A DNA stretch of 64,000 nt, taken from positions 34,498 to 98,497 of the forward strand of contig NZ_JXDG01000021.1 in the NCBI RefSeq assembly GCF_000820515.1, given 5' to 3'. Numbering within the stretch: the first letter of the stretch is position 1; every line of letters starts with the position of its first letter. A model generated the notes under the pieces. That model had not been told where the DNA came from. It made no database searches and saw only the letters and a list, made by a program, of their open reading frames with translations. The position numbers and the translations under genes are program-made. Of the stretch, positions 1-7,871 are shown one piece after another. Origin of the DNA: Pseudomonas batumici (GTDB lineage: Bacteria; Pseudomonadota; Gammaproteobacteria; Pseudomonadales; Pseudomonadaceae).

Positions 1-39
1 TCCTGCCGCCCGCGCGCGAACAGTTCTCGCGTCGGCCCT

Positions 40-58
40 TGTAGTCCCTGCCCCTACA
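40..58 (+). promoter_or_regulatory. Candidate Ogr-binding dyad of late promoter PO
   Basis: TGTAG-N9-CTACA (extended TTGTAG..CTACAA). The same dyad with the same spacing recurs at 7233-7251 and 11762-11780, each time upstream of the first gene of a P2 late block. Known P2 late promoters need the zinc-finger activator Ogr at a TGT..ACA dyad near -55. The O start is about 95 bp from the dyad centre. The leftward terminase operon of P2 diverges from this region, so bases 1-143 probably hold both promoters. Confidence 0.7.
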
Positions 59-143
59 ACAGCGCCTCGTTGCCCGTCGCGCTCGCGCTCAACAACATGC
101 GCTCATCGCCAAGGCACACAGCCACCGCACTGAGGATTCACGC

Positions 144-1022
144 ATGGCCGGCAAAACCGACACCCCAGCCAAGAAACACCGCTCCAAGTTCTTCCGCGTC
201 GCCGTCGAAGGCGCCACCACCGACGGTCGCCAGATCGAACGGCAATGGCTGGTCGATGCCGCCGAGACCTACAGCCAAAACACCTACGGCGCGCGGGTCT
301 GGATTGAGCACATGCGCAGCTTGCTGCCAGACAGCCCATTCCGTGCTTACGGCGATGTGGTCGCGCTGAAGACTGAGGAAGTCGAAATCGCCGGGACCAA
401 AAAGCTCGCCCTGTTTGCCCAAATCGAACCCACTGCCGACCTGGTCACCATGAACAAGGCGCGGCAGAAAATGTTTACCAGTATCGAGATCCGCCCGAAG
501 TTCGCCGACACCGGGCGCGCTTATCTGGACGGCATCGCGGTCACCGACACCCCGGCAAGCCTGGGCACCGAGATGCTGACCTTCAGCGCTCAGTACCCAG
601 ACAAGAACCCACTGGCAAACCGTAAACGCGATCCCGGCAACCTGTTTTCCGAGGCCATCGAGATCGAACTTGAATTCGAAGAAGTCGAGGACGAAAGCGG
701 CAAGGGCGCAGGCCTGTTCAGCCGCGTTCTCGATCTCCTCGGCAAGAGCAAGGACAAGGAAGGCAAGGACGCCGCTCTTTTTACCGAACTCGGCGAGGCC
801 GTTGAAGCAATGGCCGAGCATGTAGCCGGCCAAGGCGAAGCTTTCGCCGCCGAAAAATCGGCTCGTGAAAAGCTACAGACCGCCCACGACAAGCTGTCCA
901 CCGACTTCACGGCTTTGGTCAAAAAGCTCGAAAACACCCCGGATACCACCGGACAAAAACCGCAGTTCTCCGTTCGCCCGCCGGCTACGGGCGGTGACGG
1001 CGCACTCGTCACCGACTGCTGA
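144..1022 (+). CDS. O: Capsid scaffolding protein / head maturation protease (P2 gpO family)
   Basis: This 292-residue GPO-family protein combines an N-terminal serine protease with a C-terminal scaffold that guides capsid assembly and is cleaved during head maturation. The N-terminal half fits the family: D27 in an EGATTDGR context, H56 in WIEHM and S113 in FTSIEI are at the positions expected for the protease triad. Residues from about 170 are charged and helical, as a scaffold should be. It is first in the late block O-N-M-L-X and directly precedes the major capsid gene, as in P2. The ATG gives the full-length family protein. Confidence 0.93.
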   Translation: MAGKTDTPAKKHRSKFFRVAVEGATTDGRQIERQWLVDAAETYSQNTYGARVWIEHMRSLLPDSPFRAYGDVVALKTEEVEIAGTKKLALFAQIEPTADLVTMNKARQKMFTSIEIRPKFADTGRAYLDGIAVTDTPASLGTEMLTFSAQYPDKNPLANRKRDPGNLFSEAIEIELEFEEVEDESGKGAGLFSRVLDLLGKSKDKEGKDAALFTELGEAVEAMAEHVAGQGEAFAAEKSAREKLQTAHDKLSTDFTALVKKLENTPDTTGQKPQFSVRPPATGGDGALVTDC

Positions 1023-1067
1023 TCCACACCACGGACAACACCCAGCCAAGGAACATCGGAGAACACC

Positions 1068-2075
1068 ATGCGTAACGATACCCGCGTCCTGTACAACGCC
1101 TACTTGCAACAACTCGCGCAACTGCACGGCGTGAGCGACGTCACCACCAAATTCACCGCTGCCCCGAGCGTCGCCCAAACTCTGGAAACCCGCATCCAGG
1201 AATCCAGCGCTTTCCTCAGTGCTATCAACGTGTTCGGCGTCTCCGAACAGTCGGGTGAAAAAATCGGCATCGGTATTGACGGCACCATTGCCAGCACCAC
1301 CGATACGACCCTCAAGGACCGTGAGCCCCGCGACCCGAGCGGCCTGGACAATCGTGGGTACACCTGCACCCAGACTAACTTTGACACCGGCATCCGTTAC
1401 CAGAAGCTGGACCAGTGGGCCAAGTTCAAGGACTTCCAGGCGCGTATTCGCGACGCCATCATCAAGGCCCAAGCGCTCAACCGGATCATGATCGGCTGGA
1501 ACGGCACCAGCCGAGCAGCGACCTCCAACCCGGCCACGAGCCCGTTGTTGCAAGACGTGAACATTGGCTGGCTGCAAAAAATGCGTCTGGAGAACGCCGC
1601 TCGCGTGCTGCACGAAGTGGTCGACGGCAGCGGAAAAATCCAGATCGGCGCTGGCAAGGACTTCGAAAACATCGACGCCCTGGTCGTCAGCATGGTCAAC
1701 GAATTCATCGAGCCCTGGTATCAGGAAGATACCGACCTGGTAGTGATCTGTGGTCGCCAGCTGTTGGCAGACAAGTACTTCCCGATCATCAACAAAACCC
1801 AGGCGCCGACCGAAATGCTCGCGGCCGACATCGTCACCAGCCAGAAGCGCATCGGTAACTTGCCAGCCGTGCGCGTGCCGCACTTCCCGGCCAACGGGCT
1901 GCTGGTGACCCGTCTCGACAACCTGTCGCTCTACTGGCAGGAAGGCACTCGCCGCCGCACCGTCGTCGACAACGCCAAACGCGACCGCATCGAAAACTTC
2001 GAGTCGGTCAATGAAAGCTATGTGATTGAAGACCTGGGCTGCGCTGCCATGGCCGAAAACATCACACTAAGCTGA
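1068..2075 (+). CDS. N: Major capsid protein (P2 gpN family)
   Basis: This 335-residue protein is the P2-type major capsid precursor that forms the icosahedral head and is trimmed at its N terminus by gpO. The N terminus (MRNDTRVLYNAYL) and the central GWNGTS segment are typical of the family, and the length is close to P2 N (357). A strong Shine-Dalgarno (cggagaacacc) precedes the ATG. It lies 45 bp after O and 11 bp before M, in P2 order. Confidence 0.95.
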   Translation: MRNDTRVLYNAYLQQLAQLHGVSDVTTKFTAAPSVAQTLETRIQESSAFLSAINVFGVSEQSGEKIGIGIDGTIASTTDTTLKDREPRDPSGLDNRGYTCTQTNFDTGIRYQKLDQWAKFKDFQARIRDAIIKAQALNRIMIGWNGTSRAATSNPATSPLLQDVNIGWLQKMRLENAARVLHEVVDGSGKIQIGAGKDFENIDALVVSMVNEFIEPWYQEDTDLVVICGRQLLADKYFPIINKTQAPTEMLAADIVTSQKRIGNLPAVRVPHFPANGLLVTRLDNLSLYWQEGTRRRTVVDNAKRDRIENFESVNESYVIEDLGCAAMAENITLS

Positions 2076-2086
2076 GGCCGGCAATC

Positions 2087-2794
2087 ATGACCAATCCTTG
2101 CCGCCGTCACTTCCAGCGCACCACAGCAGCGGTTGCAGCTGCTGCCGTGGCCGGCCCCGCCATGACCATGGAAGGCGCAACTGTTTACGAGCTGCACCTC
2201 GCCAAGCTCCAACAGGACTACCTGCGCCTGAAACAGGTGCAGTCGACCGAAGGAAAGGCGGAGCTGAAACGGCAATTACTGCCGGAGTACACCCCCTATG
2301 TGGAAGGTGTTCTCGCCGAGGGTAAAGGCGCGCAAGACCAAGTGCTCACCACCCTGATGGTCTGGCGGATGGACGCCACCGACTTTGCCGGCGCCCTGGA
2401 CATCGCCGATTACGTGATCACCCACTCGCTTTTGATGCCGGATCGCTTTGAGCGCACCACCGGCACCATCGTGGCGGAAGAGATCGCCGAAGCGGCACTG
2501 AAGGCGCAGAAAGCCGGCGGTACCTTTGACCTGGATCTGTTGCTACGCACCGAGCAAATCACGGCCAAGGAAGACATGCCCGACCAAGCCCGCGCCAAGC
2601 TGCACCTGGCCATTGGCAAAGCGTTTTCAGCGCAGGTCACTGATGACGCTCCGCCGAGCGACGCCCTGGAGCCGCTGGAGAAGGCCAAGACACACCTGGC
2701 ACGCGCCATTGAGCTGCACACCAACTGCGGCGGCAAGAAGGATTTGGAGCGCGTCGAGCGCCTCCTGAAGAAACACACTGCCCCAGGCAGTTAA
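2087..2794 (+). CDS. M: Terminase endonuclease subunit (P2 gpM family)
   Basis: This 235-residue protein matches the small terminase subunit of P2-like phages, which cuts the cos site while the ATPase subunit gpP packages DNA. Recognisable features are the N-terminal basic stretch, the YELHLAKL helix, and the region TLMVWRMDATDFAGALDIADY typical of gpM. Length and position after the capsid gene agree with P2. About 105 bp without a gene separate it from L. Confidence 0.92.
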   Translation: MTNPCRRHFQRTTAAVAAAAVAGPAMTMEGATVYELHLAKLQQDYLRLKQVQSTEGKAELKRQLLPEYTPYVEGVLAEGKGAQDQVLTTLMVWRMDATDFAGALDIADYVITHSLLMPDRFERTTGTIVAEEIAEAALKAQKAGGTFDLDLLLRTEQITAKEDMPDQARAKLHLAIGKAFSAQVTDDAPPSDALEPLEKAKTHLARAIELHTNCGGKKDLERVERLLKKHTAPGS

Positions 2795-2898
2795 CCGAGC
2801 GTCCCCACGCACCCCGCCGGCTCGGGGCGGATCGGCCAGGCCGCTCCTCCTGAACGTGAAGCCCCGACCACCGGCGATCTATTACAGAGCGCAGTTTC

Positions 2899-3360
2899 AT
2901 GAGCGGATTCGTTGCCGGCGGCCCAGTGCCAAGCGGCCATATCAACACCGACACTTTCTGGCCCTCGATTGACCTGGAGAATCTACGCGCAACCCTGCGA
3001 ATCGATTCCAGCGTGACCGCCCCCCGCCTGGAAACCGCCGTCATTGCCGCCGCCATCACGGTCAATCGTGAGTTGGAGGACTGGCGCTCCACCCAGCAAG
3101 CAGCAGGTTACGCCGAGCTGGTCGACGTGCCTGGGCCGAAAATCAACGATGTTTCCGCTCAAGTGCACCTCTACCGTCGGGCCATTGAAGCGGCAACCGG
3201 CGCCGAAGTCTGCGAGCGCTATCGTTCCTTCGACACCACCAACACCGGCAGCCACAAGGCCGACGAACTAACACCGACCATTGACGAGTACCGCCGCGAC
3301 CAGCGCTGGGCCGTCCGCGACTTCCTCGGTCGCAGTCGCACCACCGTGGAGTTGATCTGA
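2899..3360 (+). CDS. L: Head completion/stabilization protein (P2 gpL family)
   Basis: This 153-residue gpL homologue caps the filled head at the portal vertex before tail joining. It has the family start (FVAGG, then WPSIDLENLRATLRID) and a C-terminal VRDFLGRSRTTVELI segment. Its stop overlaps the start of the tail gene X (tgATGg), which suggests translational coupling. Size matches P2 L (169). Confidence 0.93.
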   Translation: MSGFVAGGPVPSGHINTDTFWPSIDLENLRATLRIDSSVTAPRLETAVIAAAITVNRELEDWRSTQQAAGYAELVDVPGPKINDVSAQVHLYRRAIEAATGAEVCERYRSFDTTNTGSHKADELTPTIDEYRRDQRWAVRDFLGRSRTTVELI

Positions 3361-3572
3361 TGGCAACCACCGTCCGAGCCTTCCAGAACGATACGGTCGA
3401 CGCGCTGTGCTGGCGTCACTACGGGCGCACCGCTGGTGTCACCGAAGCCGTCCTCACCACCAACCCAGGCCTTGCCGACTACGGCCCCACCCTGCCACAG
3501 GGGCTGGCTGTCACGATGCCAGATGCCCAGGCGCCCGCCCCACAGCGGCAGATGGTGAACCTATGGGACTGA
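3360..3572 (+). CDS. X: Tail protein X (P2 gpX, LysM-like)
   Basis: This 70-residue protein is the small P2 tail protein X, needed for tail assembly. It is essentially one LysM-like module: the start TTVRAFQNDTVDALCWRHYG and the ending with a proline-rich loop and VTMPD are typical. The ATG overlaps the L stop by one base. P2 X is 67 residues. Between it and the holin there are about 45 bp without a convincing gene. Confidence 0.92.
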   Translation: MATTVRAFQNDTVDALCWRHYGRTAGVTEAVLTTNPGLADYGPTLPQGLAVTMPDAQAPAPQRQMVNLWD

Positions 3573-3617
3573 CCGGCCTGCAACGCGCCATCGAACCCAC
3601 CCACTCTGGACCATGGA

Positions 3618-3941
3618 ATGAAGCGAATGCCTGAACGTCCTGACACCTGGGCCTGGCTTGCTGCCTGGCTCGAACAGAACTGGCCGACCCTGTACGCCGG
3701 CTTCCTGGCCCTGATCATCGCTGCGCTGCGGATCATGTACGGCGGCGGTACGTTGCGCCGCATGGTGATCGAGGCCCCGCTGTGCGGTGCCCTGGCGCTG
3801 GCCGCCAGTCATGGCCTGGCATTACTCGGTATCCCTGCATCCACCGCCCCCTTTTTCGGCGGGGTCATCGGCCTGCTCGGCGTCGAAGGCACCCGGGCCG
3901 CTGCCAGGAAGTTTTTCACCCGCAAGGTAGAGCAACTATGA
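3618..3941 (+). CDS. Phage holin
   Basis: This 107-residue membrane protein lies where P2 has its holin gene Y. It has hydrophobic segments at about 26-43, 54-72 and 74-90 and a basic C terminus (RAAARKFFTRKVEQL), as in three-helix class I holins. Holins open the inner membrane at a set time to release the muramidase encoded next. Three ATGs lie close together (3613, 3618, 3627); 3618 and 3627 are in frame, and 3618 is used here. A dual start, as in lambda S, is possible but not shown. Its stop overlaps the endolysin start (ATGA). Confidence 0.85.
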   Translation: MKRMPERPDTWAWLAAWLEQNWPTLYAGFLALIIAALRIMYGGGTLRRMVIEAPLCGALALAASHGLALLGIPASTAPFFGGVIGLLGVEGTRAAARKFFTRKVEQL

Positions 3942-4780
3942 CCACACTACGCCACGGCGACCGCTCGCAAGCGGTGCGCGACCTGCAAAAAAAACTGAAC
4001 AGCAACGGCGCCACGCTCGTGATTGACGGCGACTTCGGTGATGCCACTGAGCGGGCAGTAAAGGCCTATCAGTTGAAAATCGGATTAGTTGCCGATGGCA
4101 TCGTCGGCGCCAAGACCCTCGCGGCTCTGGCCGGTAGCGACTGTCAACAATTGTTGAAGAACGCCGACCTGGTCGCCGCTGCCCAGCGCCTCGACTTGCC
4201 GCTGGCGAGTGTCTACGCGGTCAATGAGGTGGAGTCCAAGGGTAAAGGCTTCCTCGACAACGGCAAGCCGGTGATCCTGTTCGAACGACACATCATGTAC
4301 CGCCAACTGATTACACCGCGACACGACGGTGACGACCCTGCCGAACTCAAGCGCCAGGCCGATCAGCTCGCCATCACCAACCCAGCCATCGTCAACCCGA
4401 AACCCGGCGGCTATGTCGGCGGCACCGCCGAATACCAGCGCCTGAGCGCGGCCAGGCTGATCGATGACACCGCCGCCCTCGAATCCGCGTCCTGGGGCGC
4501 CTTCCAGATCATGGGCTTTCACTGGCAGCGCCTGGGCTATGCCAGCGTGCAAGACTTCGTCGCTACCATGTCCGCAGGGGAATCGCAGCAGCTCGACGCC
4601 TTCGTGCGCTTCATAGAATCCGACCTGGTGTTGTACAAGGCTCTCAAAGCCCGCAAATGGGCGGAGTTCGCCAAGCTCTACAACGGTCCCGACTACGCCC
4701 GGAACCTCTACGACGTCAAATTGCAGCGTGCCTACGAACGGCATGCCGACTGTGGCTGTGGTCAGGAGATCGCCGCATGA
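3938..4780 (+). CDS. Endolysin: peptidoglycan-binding domain plus N-acetylmuramidase
   Basis: This 280-residue lysis enzyme has two domains. Residues about 1-65 form a PG_binding_1 repeat (LRHGDRSQAVRDLQKKL, then IDGDFGDATERAVKAYQ). Residues about 85-275 match the N-acetylmuramidase family (DUF3380), with the likely catalytic glutamate in YAVNEVESKG and the conserved LFERHIMYR. The ATG at 3938 overlaps the holin stop and begins exactly at the peptidoglycan-binding domain; the longer upstream reading runs inside the holin gene. P2 has a different, smaller endolysin (K), so this is a replaced lysis module. Confidence 0.93.
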   Translation: MTTLRHGDRSQAVRDLQKKLNSNGATLVIDGDFGDATERAVKAYQLKIGLVADGIVGAKTLAALAGSDCQQLLKNADLVAAAQRLDLPLASVYAVNEVESKGKGFLDNGKPVILFERHIMYRQLITPRHDGDDPAELKRQADQLAITNPAIVNPKPGGYVGGTAEYQRLSAARLIDDTAALESASWGAFQIMGFHWQRLGYASVQDFVATMSAGESQQLDAFVRFIESDLVLYKALKARKWAEFAKLYNGPDYARNLYDVKLQRAYERHADCGCGQEIAA

Positions 4781-4983
4781 TCGACCTCAACGGTGTGCGC
4801 AAACTCAGGGTGCAGGACGGCGACCTACTGGTGGTACCGGAAAACACCGAAGACCAGGGCATGCAGGATCTGGTCGTCGCACTGGGCTACCTGATGCCCG
4901 ATGCAAACGTCATCATCGTGCGCGGCCCAGTCGAACAACTCGACGTCGGTGAGATGAACAGCCGCGGCTGGTACCGCGCATGA
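4777..4983 (+). CDS. Small phage protein of unknown function in lysis cassette
   Basis: This 68-residue ORF lies between endolysin and inner spanin and is coupled to both by ATGA overlaps. It starts MIDLNGVRKLRVQDGDLLVVPENTED and ends NSRGWYRA. It is soluble and acidic with no signal peptide or membrane helix, so it is not an antiholin of the usual kind. Its tight position suggests a role in lysis or tail assembly, but I do not recognise the family. Confidence 0.75.
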   Translation: MIDLNGVRKLRVQDGDLLVVPENTEDQGMQDLVVALGYLMPDANVIIVRGPVEQLDVGEMNSRGWYRA

Positions 4984-5423
4984 GCCCCTTGCGCCAGGCC
5001 CTGTATGGCATCGCCCTGCTCGGTGCTCTGACGCTATTGCTCTGGGGCCAGGACCAGCGCATCAAAGTCGCTGACGGTGCGACCGAGCTGGCCCAGCTGA
5101 ACGCCGCCAACGCCCAGGAAGACAGCGCCCGTAACCTCACCACCGCCAACGCCCTGCAAAGCGCCCTACAACAGGAACGCGCGGCCCAGGCGCTATTGCG
5201 CACCCAACAAACCCAACTGCGCCAGGGCCTGGCCCAGCGTAAACAACAGATCGAGGCCCTGAAAAGTGAAAATTCCGAACTACGCGATTGGGCTGCTCAG
5301 CCTTTGCCTGATGCTGCTCTCCGGCTGCGGCAGCGTCCCACCCTCACCGGCGCAGACGCTTATCGTCAGTGGCTGTCCAGCGGTAGTACCGTGCCTGCTT
5401 CCGGCGACCAGCCCCAGCGATAA
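4980..5423 (+). CDS. lysB: Inner-membrane spanin (Rz / LysB type)
   Basis: This 147-residue protein has one N-terminal membrane helix (about 8-24), followed by a long Gln/Glu/Leu-rich coiled coil (about 30-105) and a short proline-containing tail. That is the i-spanin layout. I-spanins join an outer-membrane lipoprotein to fuse the two membranes in the last step of lysis. The partner gene is nested in the +1 frame at its 3' end (5266-5523), as in P2 lysB/lysC. Confidence 0.87.
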   Translation: MSPLRQALYGIALLGALTLLLWGQDQRIKVADGATELAQLNAANAQEDSARNLTTANALQSALQQERAAQALLRTQQTQLRQGLAQRKQQIEALKSENSELRDWAAQPLPDAALRLRQRPTLTGADAYRQWLSSGSTVPASGDQPQR

Positions 5424-5523
5424 CGGCTCCTTGCTAATCGATCAGGAGCGTGTTGAGGCCGCCTGGGCCGAGTGTGCGGCTCAGGTTGACATGGTCTACA
5501 AACACCAGCAGGCCCTCCAATGA
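5266..5523 (+). CDS. lysC: Outer-membrane spanin lipoprotein (Rz1 / LysC type), GTG start
   Basis: This 85-residue protein is encoded out of frame inside lysB and extends past it. It begins with a lipoprotein signal: hydrophobic IGLLSLCLMLLSG then Cys, giving an LLSGC lipobox, followed by a proline-containing linker as in Rz1. The start codon is GTG at 5266 (MKIPNYAIG). The last base of its stop codon region overlaps the R start (ATGA at 5520). Together with lysB it completes a two-component spanin set. Confidence 0.87.
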   Translation: MKIPNYAIGLLSLCLMLLSGCGSVPPSPAQTLIVSGCPAVVPCLLPATSPSDNGSLLIDQERVEAAWAECAAQVDMVYKHQQALQ

Positions 5524-5996
5524 ACAAACCCGATAGCCTACGTGCCCATCTGCTGGCCGCCGTCCCGGAACTCAGGCACAGCTCCGACCGCTTGCTGATC
5601 TTCATCGATAACGGCAAGGTCAGGTGCACTGCCGCTGCCAGCCTGTCGTTCGAATACAGCTTCGACCTGCAGGTCATCCTCACCGACTTCGCCGGCCACC
5701 CCGACAGCGTAATGCTACCCCTCCTTGGCTGGCTGAGCGTGCACCAATCCGAACTGCTGGAAAACCTCAATAAGTCCGCTGAAGGCATCCAGTTCGAAGC
5801 CGATATTCTCGACAACAGTAAAGTCGACCTCAGCCTCACCTTGCCGCTGACTGAACGCGTTGTAGTGGGCAAAGACGCCGATGGCAACACCACCATCCAC
5901 CACCCTGGCGAGCCGCAGCGTGTCGCCGATTTTCTCGACCCAGCATGGACTCCAGGCGCCCAGGGCACCGGCAGTGAATGGGTTGTCCCTCAATGA
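5520..5996 (+). CDS. R: Tail completion protein (P2 gpR family)
   Basis: This 158-residue gpR homologue belongs to the phage tail terminator/completion group needed to join tails to heads. The start MNKPDSLRAHLLAAVPEL and the central SFDLQVILTDFAGHPD match the family; P2 R is 155 residues. ATGA overlaps join it to lysC upstream and S downstream. Confidence 0.92.
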   Translation: MNKPDSLRAHLLAAVPELRHSSDRLLIFIDNGKVRCTAAASLSFEYSFDLQVILTDFAGHPDSVMLPLLGWLSVHQSELLENLNKSAEGIQFEADILDNSKVDLSLTLPLTERVVVGKDADGNTTIHHPGEPQRVADFLDPAWTPGAQGTGSEWVVPQ

Positions 5997-6454
5997 CCAA
6001 TCGACTGGAAGCGCTGGAAGACTGGGCCGCCGGTTTGCTCCGACAACTGGAACCCGCAGCAAGCAACCAGATTGCTCGTAGTCTCGGCCAGGCATTGCGT
6101 CGCAATCAGCAGCAGCGGGTTATCGCCCAACGCAACCCGGACGGCAGCAAATACGCACCCCGTAAGAAACGAAACCTGCGGGGCAAGCAGGGTCGGGTCA
6201 AGCGCAAGGTGCAGATGTTCCAGAAGCTGCGCACTGCGCGCTTCCTGAAGGTCAAAGCCGACAGCAACGCTATCAGCATTGGATTCACGGGACGCATAGC
6301 CCGCATTGCTCGGGTGCACCAATACGGACTGAAAGACCGCGCTGAACGAGGTGCACCGGATGTGAAATATGAACAGCGGGAGGTACTGGGCTTTACAGAT
6401 GTCGACATTAATCTGATCCGAGACGGGCTACTCACACACCTGGTGAACCGCTGA
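5993..6454 (+). CDS. S: Virion morphogenesis / tail completion protein (P2 gpS family)
   Basis: This 153-residue basic protein of the phage virion morphogenesis family works with gpR in finishing the tail. Family features are the N-terminal LEALEDWAAGLLRQLEP, the RKKRNLRGKQGRVKR segment and the VHQYGLKDRA motif. The ATG at 5993 overlaps the R stop and is preferred to the in-frame ATG five codons upstream. It is the last gene of the first late block; the next 230 bp contain only the promoter/operator of the toxin-antitoxin pair. Confidence 0.92.
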   Translation: MTNRLEALEDWAAGLLRQLEPAASNQIARSLGQALRRNQQQRVIAQRNPDGSKYAPRKKRNLRGKQGRVKRKVQMFQKLRTARFLKVKADSNAISIGFTGRIARIARVHQYGLKDRAERGAPDVKYEQREVLGFTDVDINLIRDGLLTHLVNR

Positions 6455-6630
6455 CGTAATCGATTCGCTCGCCTCCCGACGAACGGTCTCGGCCCTTTTC
6501 CGCAGAATAGGTTTGATACAAAGCCCGGATGCACATAACTTTTTCGACCGTTTCCATGTCTCGCCCCGTATCTGCAGCGTTCAGGCCACAAGGAAACACA
6601 ATAAAATTATTGTTTTTCTGCCCGTCAATA

Positions 6631-6665
6631 GTTTACAGTGTTTACTGCTGTTTACGCTGTATACA
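6631..6665 (+). promoter_or_regulatory. Promoter/operator of the toxin-antitoxin operon with three GTTTAC repeats
   Basis: GTTTAC occurs at 6631-6636, 6640-6645 and 6650-6655, spaced 9 and 10 bp, followed by TATACA (6660-6665), a possible -10. The strong Shine-Dalgarno ggaggga (6674-6680) precedes the antitoxin ATG. Ribbon-helix-helix antitoxins bind short repeats at about 10-bp spacing, so this fits an autoregulatory operator. The surrounding 6590-6690 is clearly AT-richer than the phage genes. Confidence 0.55.
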
Positions 6666-6686
6666 GATGCGTTGGAGGGATATATT

Positions 6687-6950
6687 ATGGCTTCGCCTGT
6701 GCTGTCGTTTCGTGTTGAAGAGGTATTGGTGGAAAAGCTTGATCGGTTGTCGGAAGCAACCGATCGAGATCGCCAATATCACCTCAAGCGCGCCTTGGCC
6801 CGTTACGTTGAGTCCGAGTCATGGCATATCAACGCAATCGCTGACGGTATCGCTGACGCTGATGCAGGTAACCTCACAGATCTGAAAGCCGTTAAGGCTA
6901 AATGGGTGAATCGTGCCAAACATCGCATTGACGGGCAAAGCGGAGAGTGA
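6687..6950 (+). CDS. ParD/CopG-type ribbon-helix-helix antitoxin
   Basis: This 87-residue protein begins with a ribbon-helix-helix DNA-binding fold (PVLSFRVEEVLVEKLDRLSEATDRDRQYHLKRALARYV). An acidic, flexible tail follows that would wrap the toxin. It is the first gene of a two-gene operon and overlaps the toxin start by 38 bases. The ATG at 6687 is chosen for its ideal Shine-Dalgarno and because the upstream extension is AT-rich, non-conserved sequence. It likely neutralises the ParE-like toxin and represses the operon. Base composition differs from the flanking genes, suggesting later acquisition. Confidence 0.88.
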   Translation: MASPVLSFRVEEVLVEKLDRLSEATDRDRQYHLKRALARYVESESWHINAIADGIADADAGNLTDLKAVKAKWVNRAKHRIDGQSGE

Positions 6951-7203
6951 TTTAGACTCGATTCATGAGTACTACGCATCTCGTTTGGGTGCGGGCTCAG
7001 CAGATGCCGTGATAGCTCAAATTTTTGAGTCGCTCGAAAAATTAGAAATGTTTACGGGCTTGGGCAGACCCTCTCAAACGCCAGACATCAGAGAGCTGGT
7101 GCTGTCCAAATTCCCTTTCATCGCCCCGTATCGACTAGTCGGGGACGAAGTACAAATTCTGCGCATTCTTCATCAACGCACTGAACGCTCTGAAGATTGG
7201 TGA
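6913..7203 (+). CDS. RelE/ParE superfamily toxin, GTG start
   Basis: This 96-residue protein has the ParE fold signature: an N-terminal strand (PNIALTGKAESDLDSI), a helical hairpin, ELVLSKFPFIAPYRL, then VQILRILHQRTERSEDW at the end. ParE toxins inhibit gyrase while RelE relatives cleave mRNA on the ribosome; the HQR..W ending is commoner in the ParE/type II stabilisation group. Translation from GTG at 6913 overlaps the antitoxin. The pair lies between S and PV and probably stabilises the prophage. Confidence 0.88.
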   Translation: MPNIALTGKAESDLDSIHEYYASRLGAGSADAVIAQIFESLEKLEMFTGLGRPSQTPDIRELVLSKFPFIAPYRLVGDEVQILRILHQRTERSEDW

Positions 7204-7232
7204 ACGTTGTCTTGAAATGACAATGCGAACTT

Positions 7233-7251
7233 TGTAAAAGCCAATCCTACA
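7233..7251 (+). promoter_or_regulatory. Candidate Ogr-binding dyad of late promoter PV
   Basis: TGTAA-N9-CTACA (extended TTTGTA..TACAAAG) matches the dyads at 40-58 and 11762-11780 in arms and spacing. It lies between the toxin stop and V, as PV does in P2. Its centre is only about 57 bp from the V ATG, so a start site 55 bp downstream would give an almost leaderless V message. Confidence 0.68.
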
Positions 7252-7298
7252 AAGCTCAAAAGCTGCACGCCCCTCTACGTGGCGCCACCATCGGCGCC

Positions 7299-7871
7299 AT
7301 GAACGACTTAGCCACCCTCGCCCGCCTGATCGAAAACCTCATCCGCTTCGGCACCATCGCCGAAGTCCAGATGAAGCCCCCCCGTGTGCGGGTGAAAACC
7401 GGTGAACTCACCACCGACTGGCTGCCATGGTTAGCCCCGCGAGCCGGTGCGGACAAGGAATGGGACCCACCTACCGTCAACGAGCAGGTCCTGCTGCTCA
7501 GCACATCGGGCCAGCTCGGCAACGGTGTTGCGTTGACCGGCCTGTACAGCGACAACAACCCAGCCAACGGCGACCGTGCCGACCTACATCGCCGTACCTA
7601 CCGCGACGGCGCAGTCATCGAATACGACAGCATCGCCCATCATCTGCGAGCTGTCCTGCCTGCAAACGGCACCACCGACCTGATCAGCCTCGGCGGCATC
7701 CACATCGTCGGCCCGATCACCCACGAAGGTGATTACACCCAGACCGGCAACCAGAACATTACCGGCACCGTCACTGCTTCGGTCGATGTCGTGGCCGCCA
7801 ACATCAGTCTGGTGAAACATCCACACGGAGATGTCATGTCCGGTAACGCGAAGACAGGAGCCCCGGAATGA
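7299..7871 (+). CDS. V: Baseplate assembly protein V (P2 gpV, tail spike)
   Basis: This 190-residue protein is the P2 gpV-type central spike that tips the tail and pierces the outer membrane. The N-terminal OB-like domain (residues 1-100) includes LATLARLIENLIRFGTI, a TDWLPWLAPRAG segment and VNEQVLLLS. A beta-helix stalk follows, and the end KHPHGDV contains the HxH motif that binds iron in gpV apices. No clear Shine-Dalgarno precedes the ATG, in keeping with the close PV promoter. Its stop overlaps W. Confidence 0.94.
   Translation: MNDLATLARLIENLIRFGTIAEVQMKPPRVRVKTGELTTDWLPWLAPRAGADKEWDPPTVNEQVLLLSTSGQLGNGVALTGLYSDNNPANGDRADLHRRTYRDGAVIEYDSIAHHLRAVLPANGTTDLISLGGIHIVGPITHEGDYTQTGNQNITGTVTASVDVVAANISLVKHPHGDVMSGNAKTGAPE

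Noticed and set aside
3564..3634. A possible 23-residue frame starting MGLTGLQ between X and the holin
   Set aside because: Too short to judge, no separate ribosome site, and no P2 counterpart.
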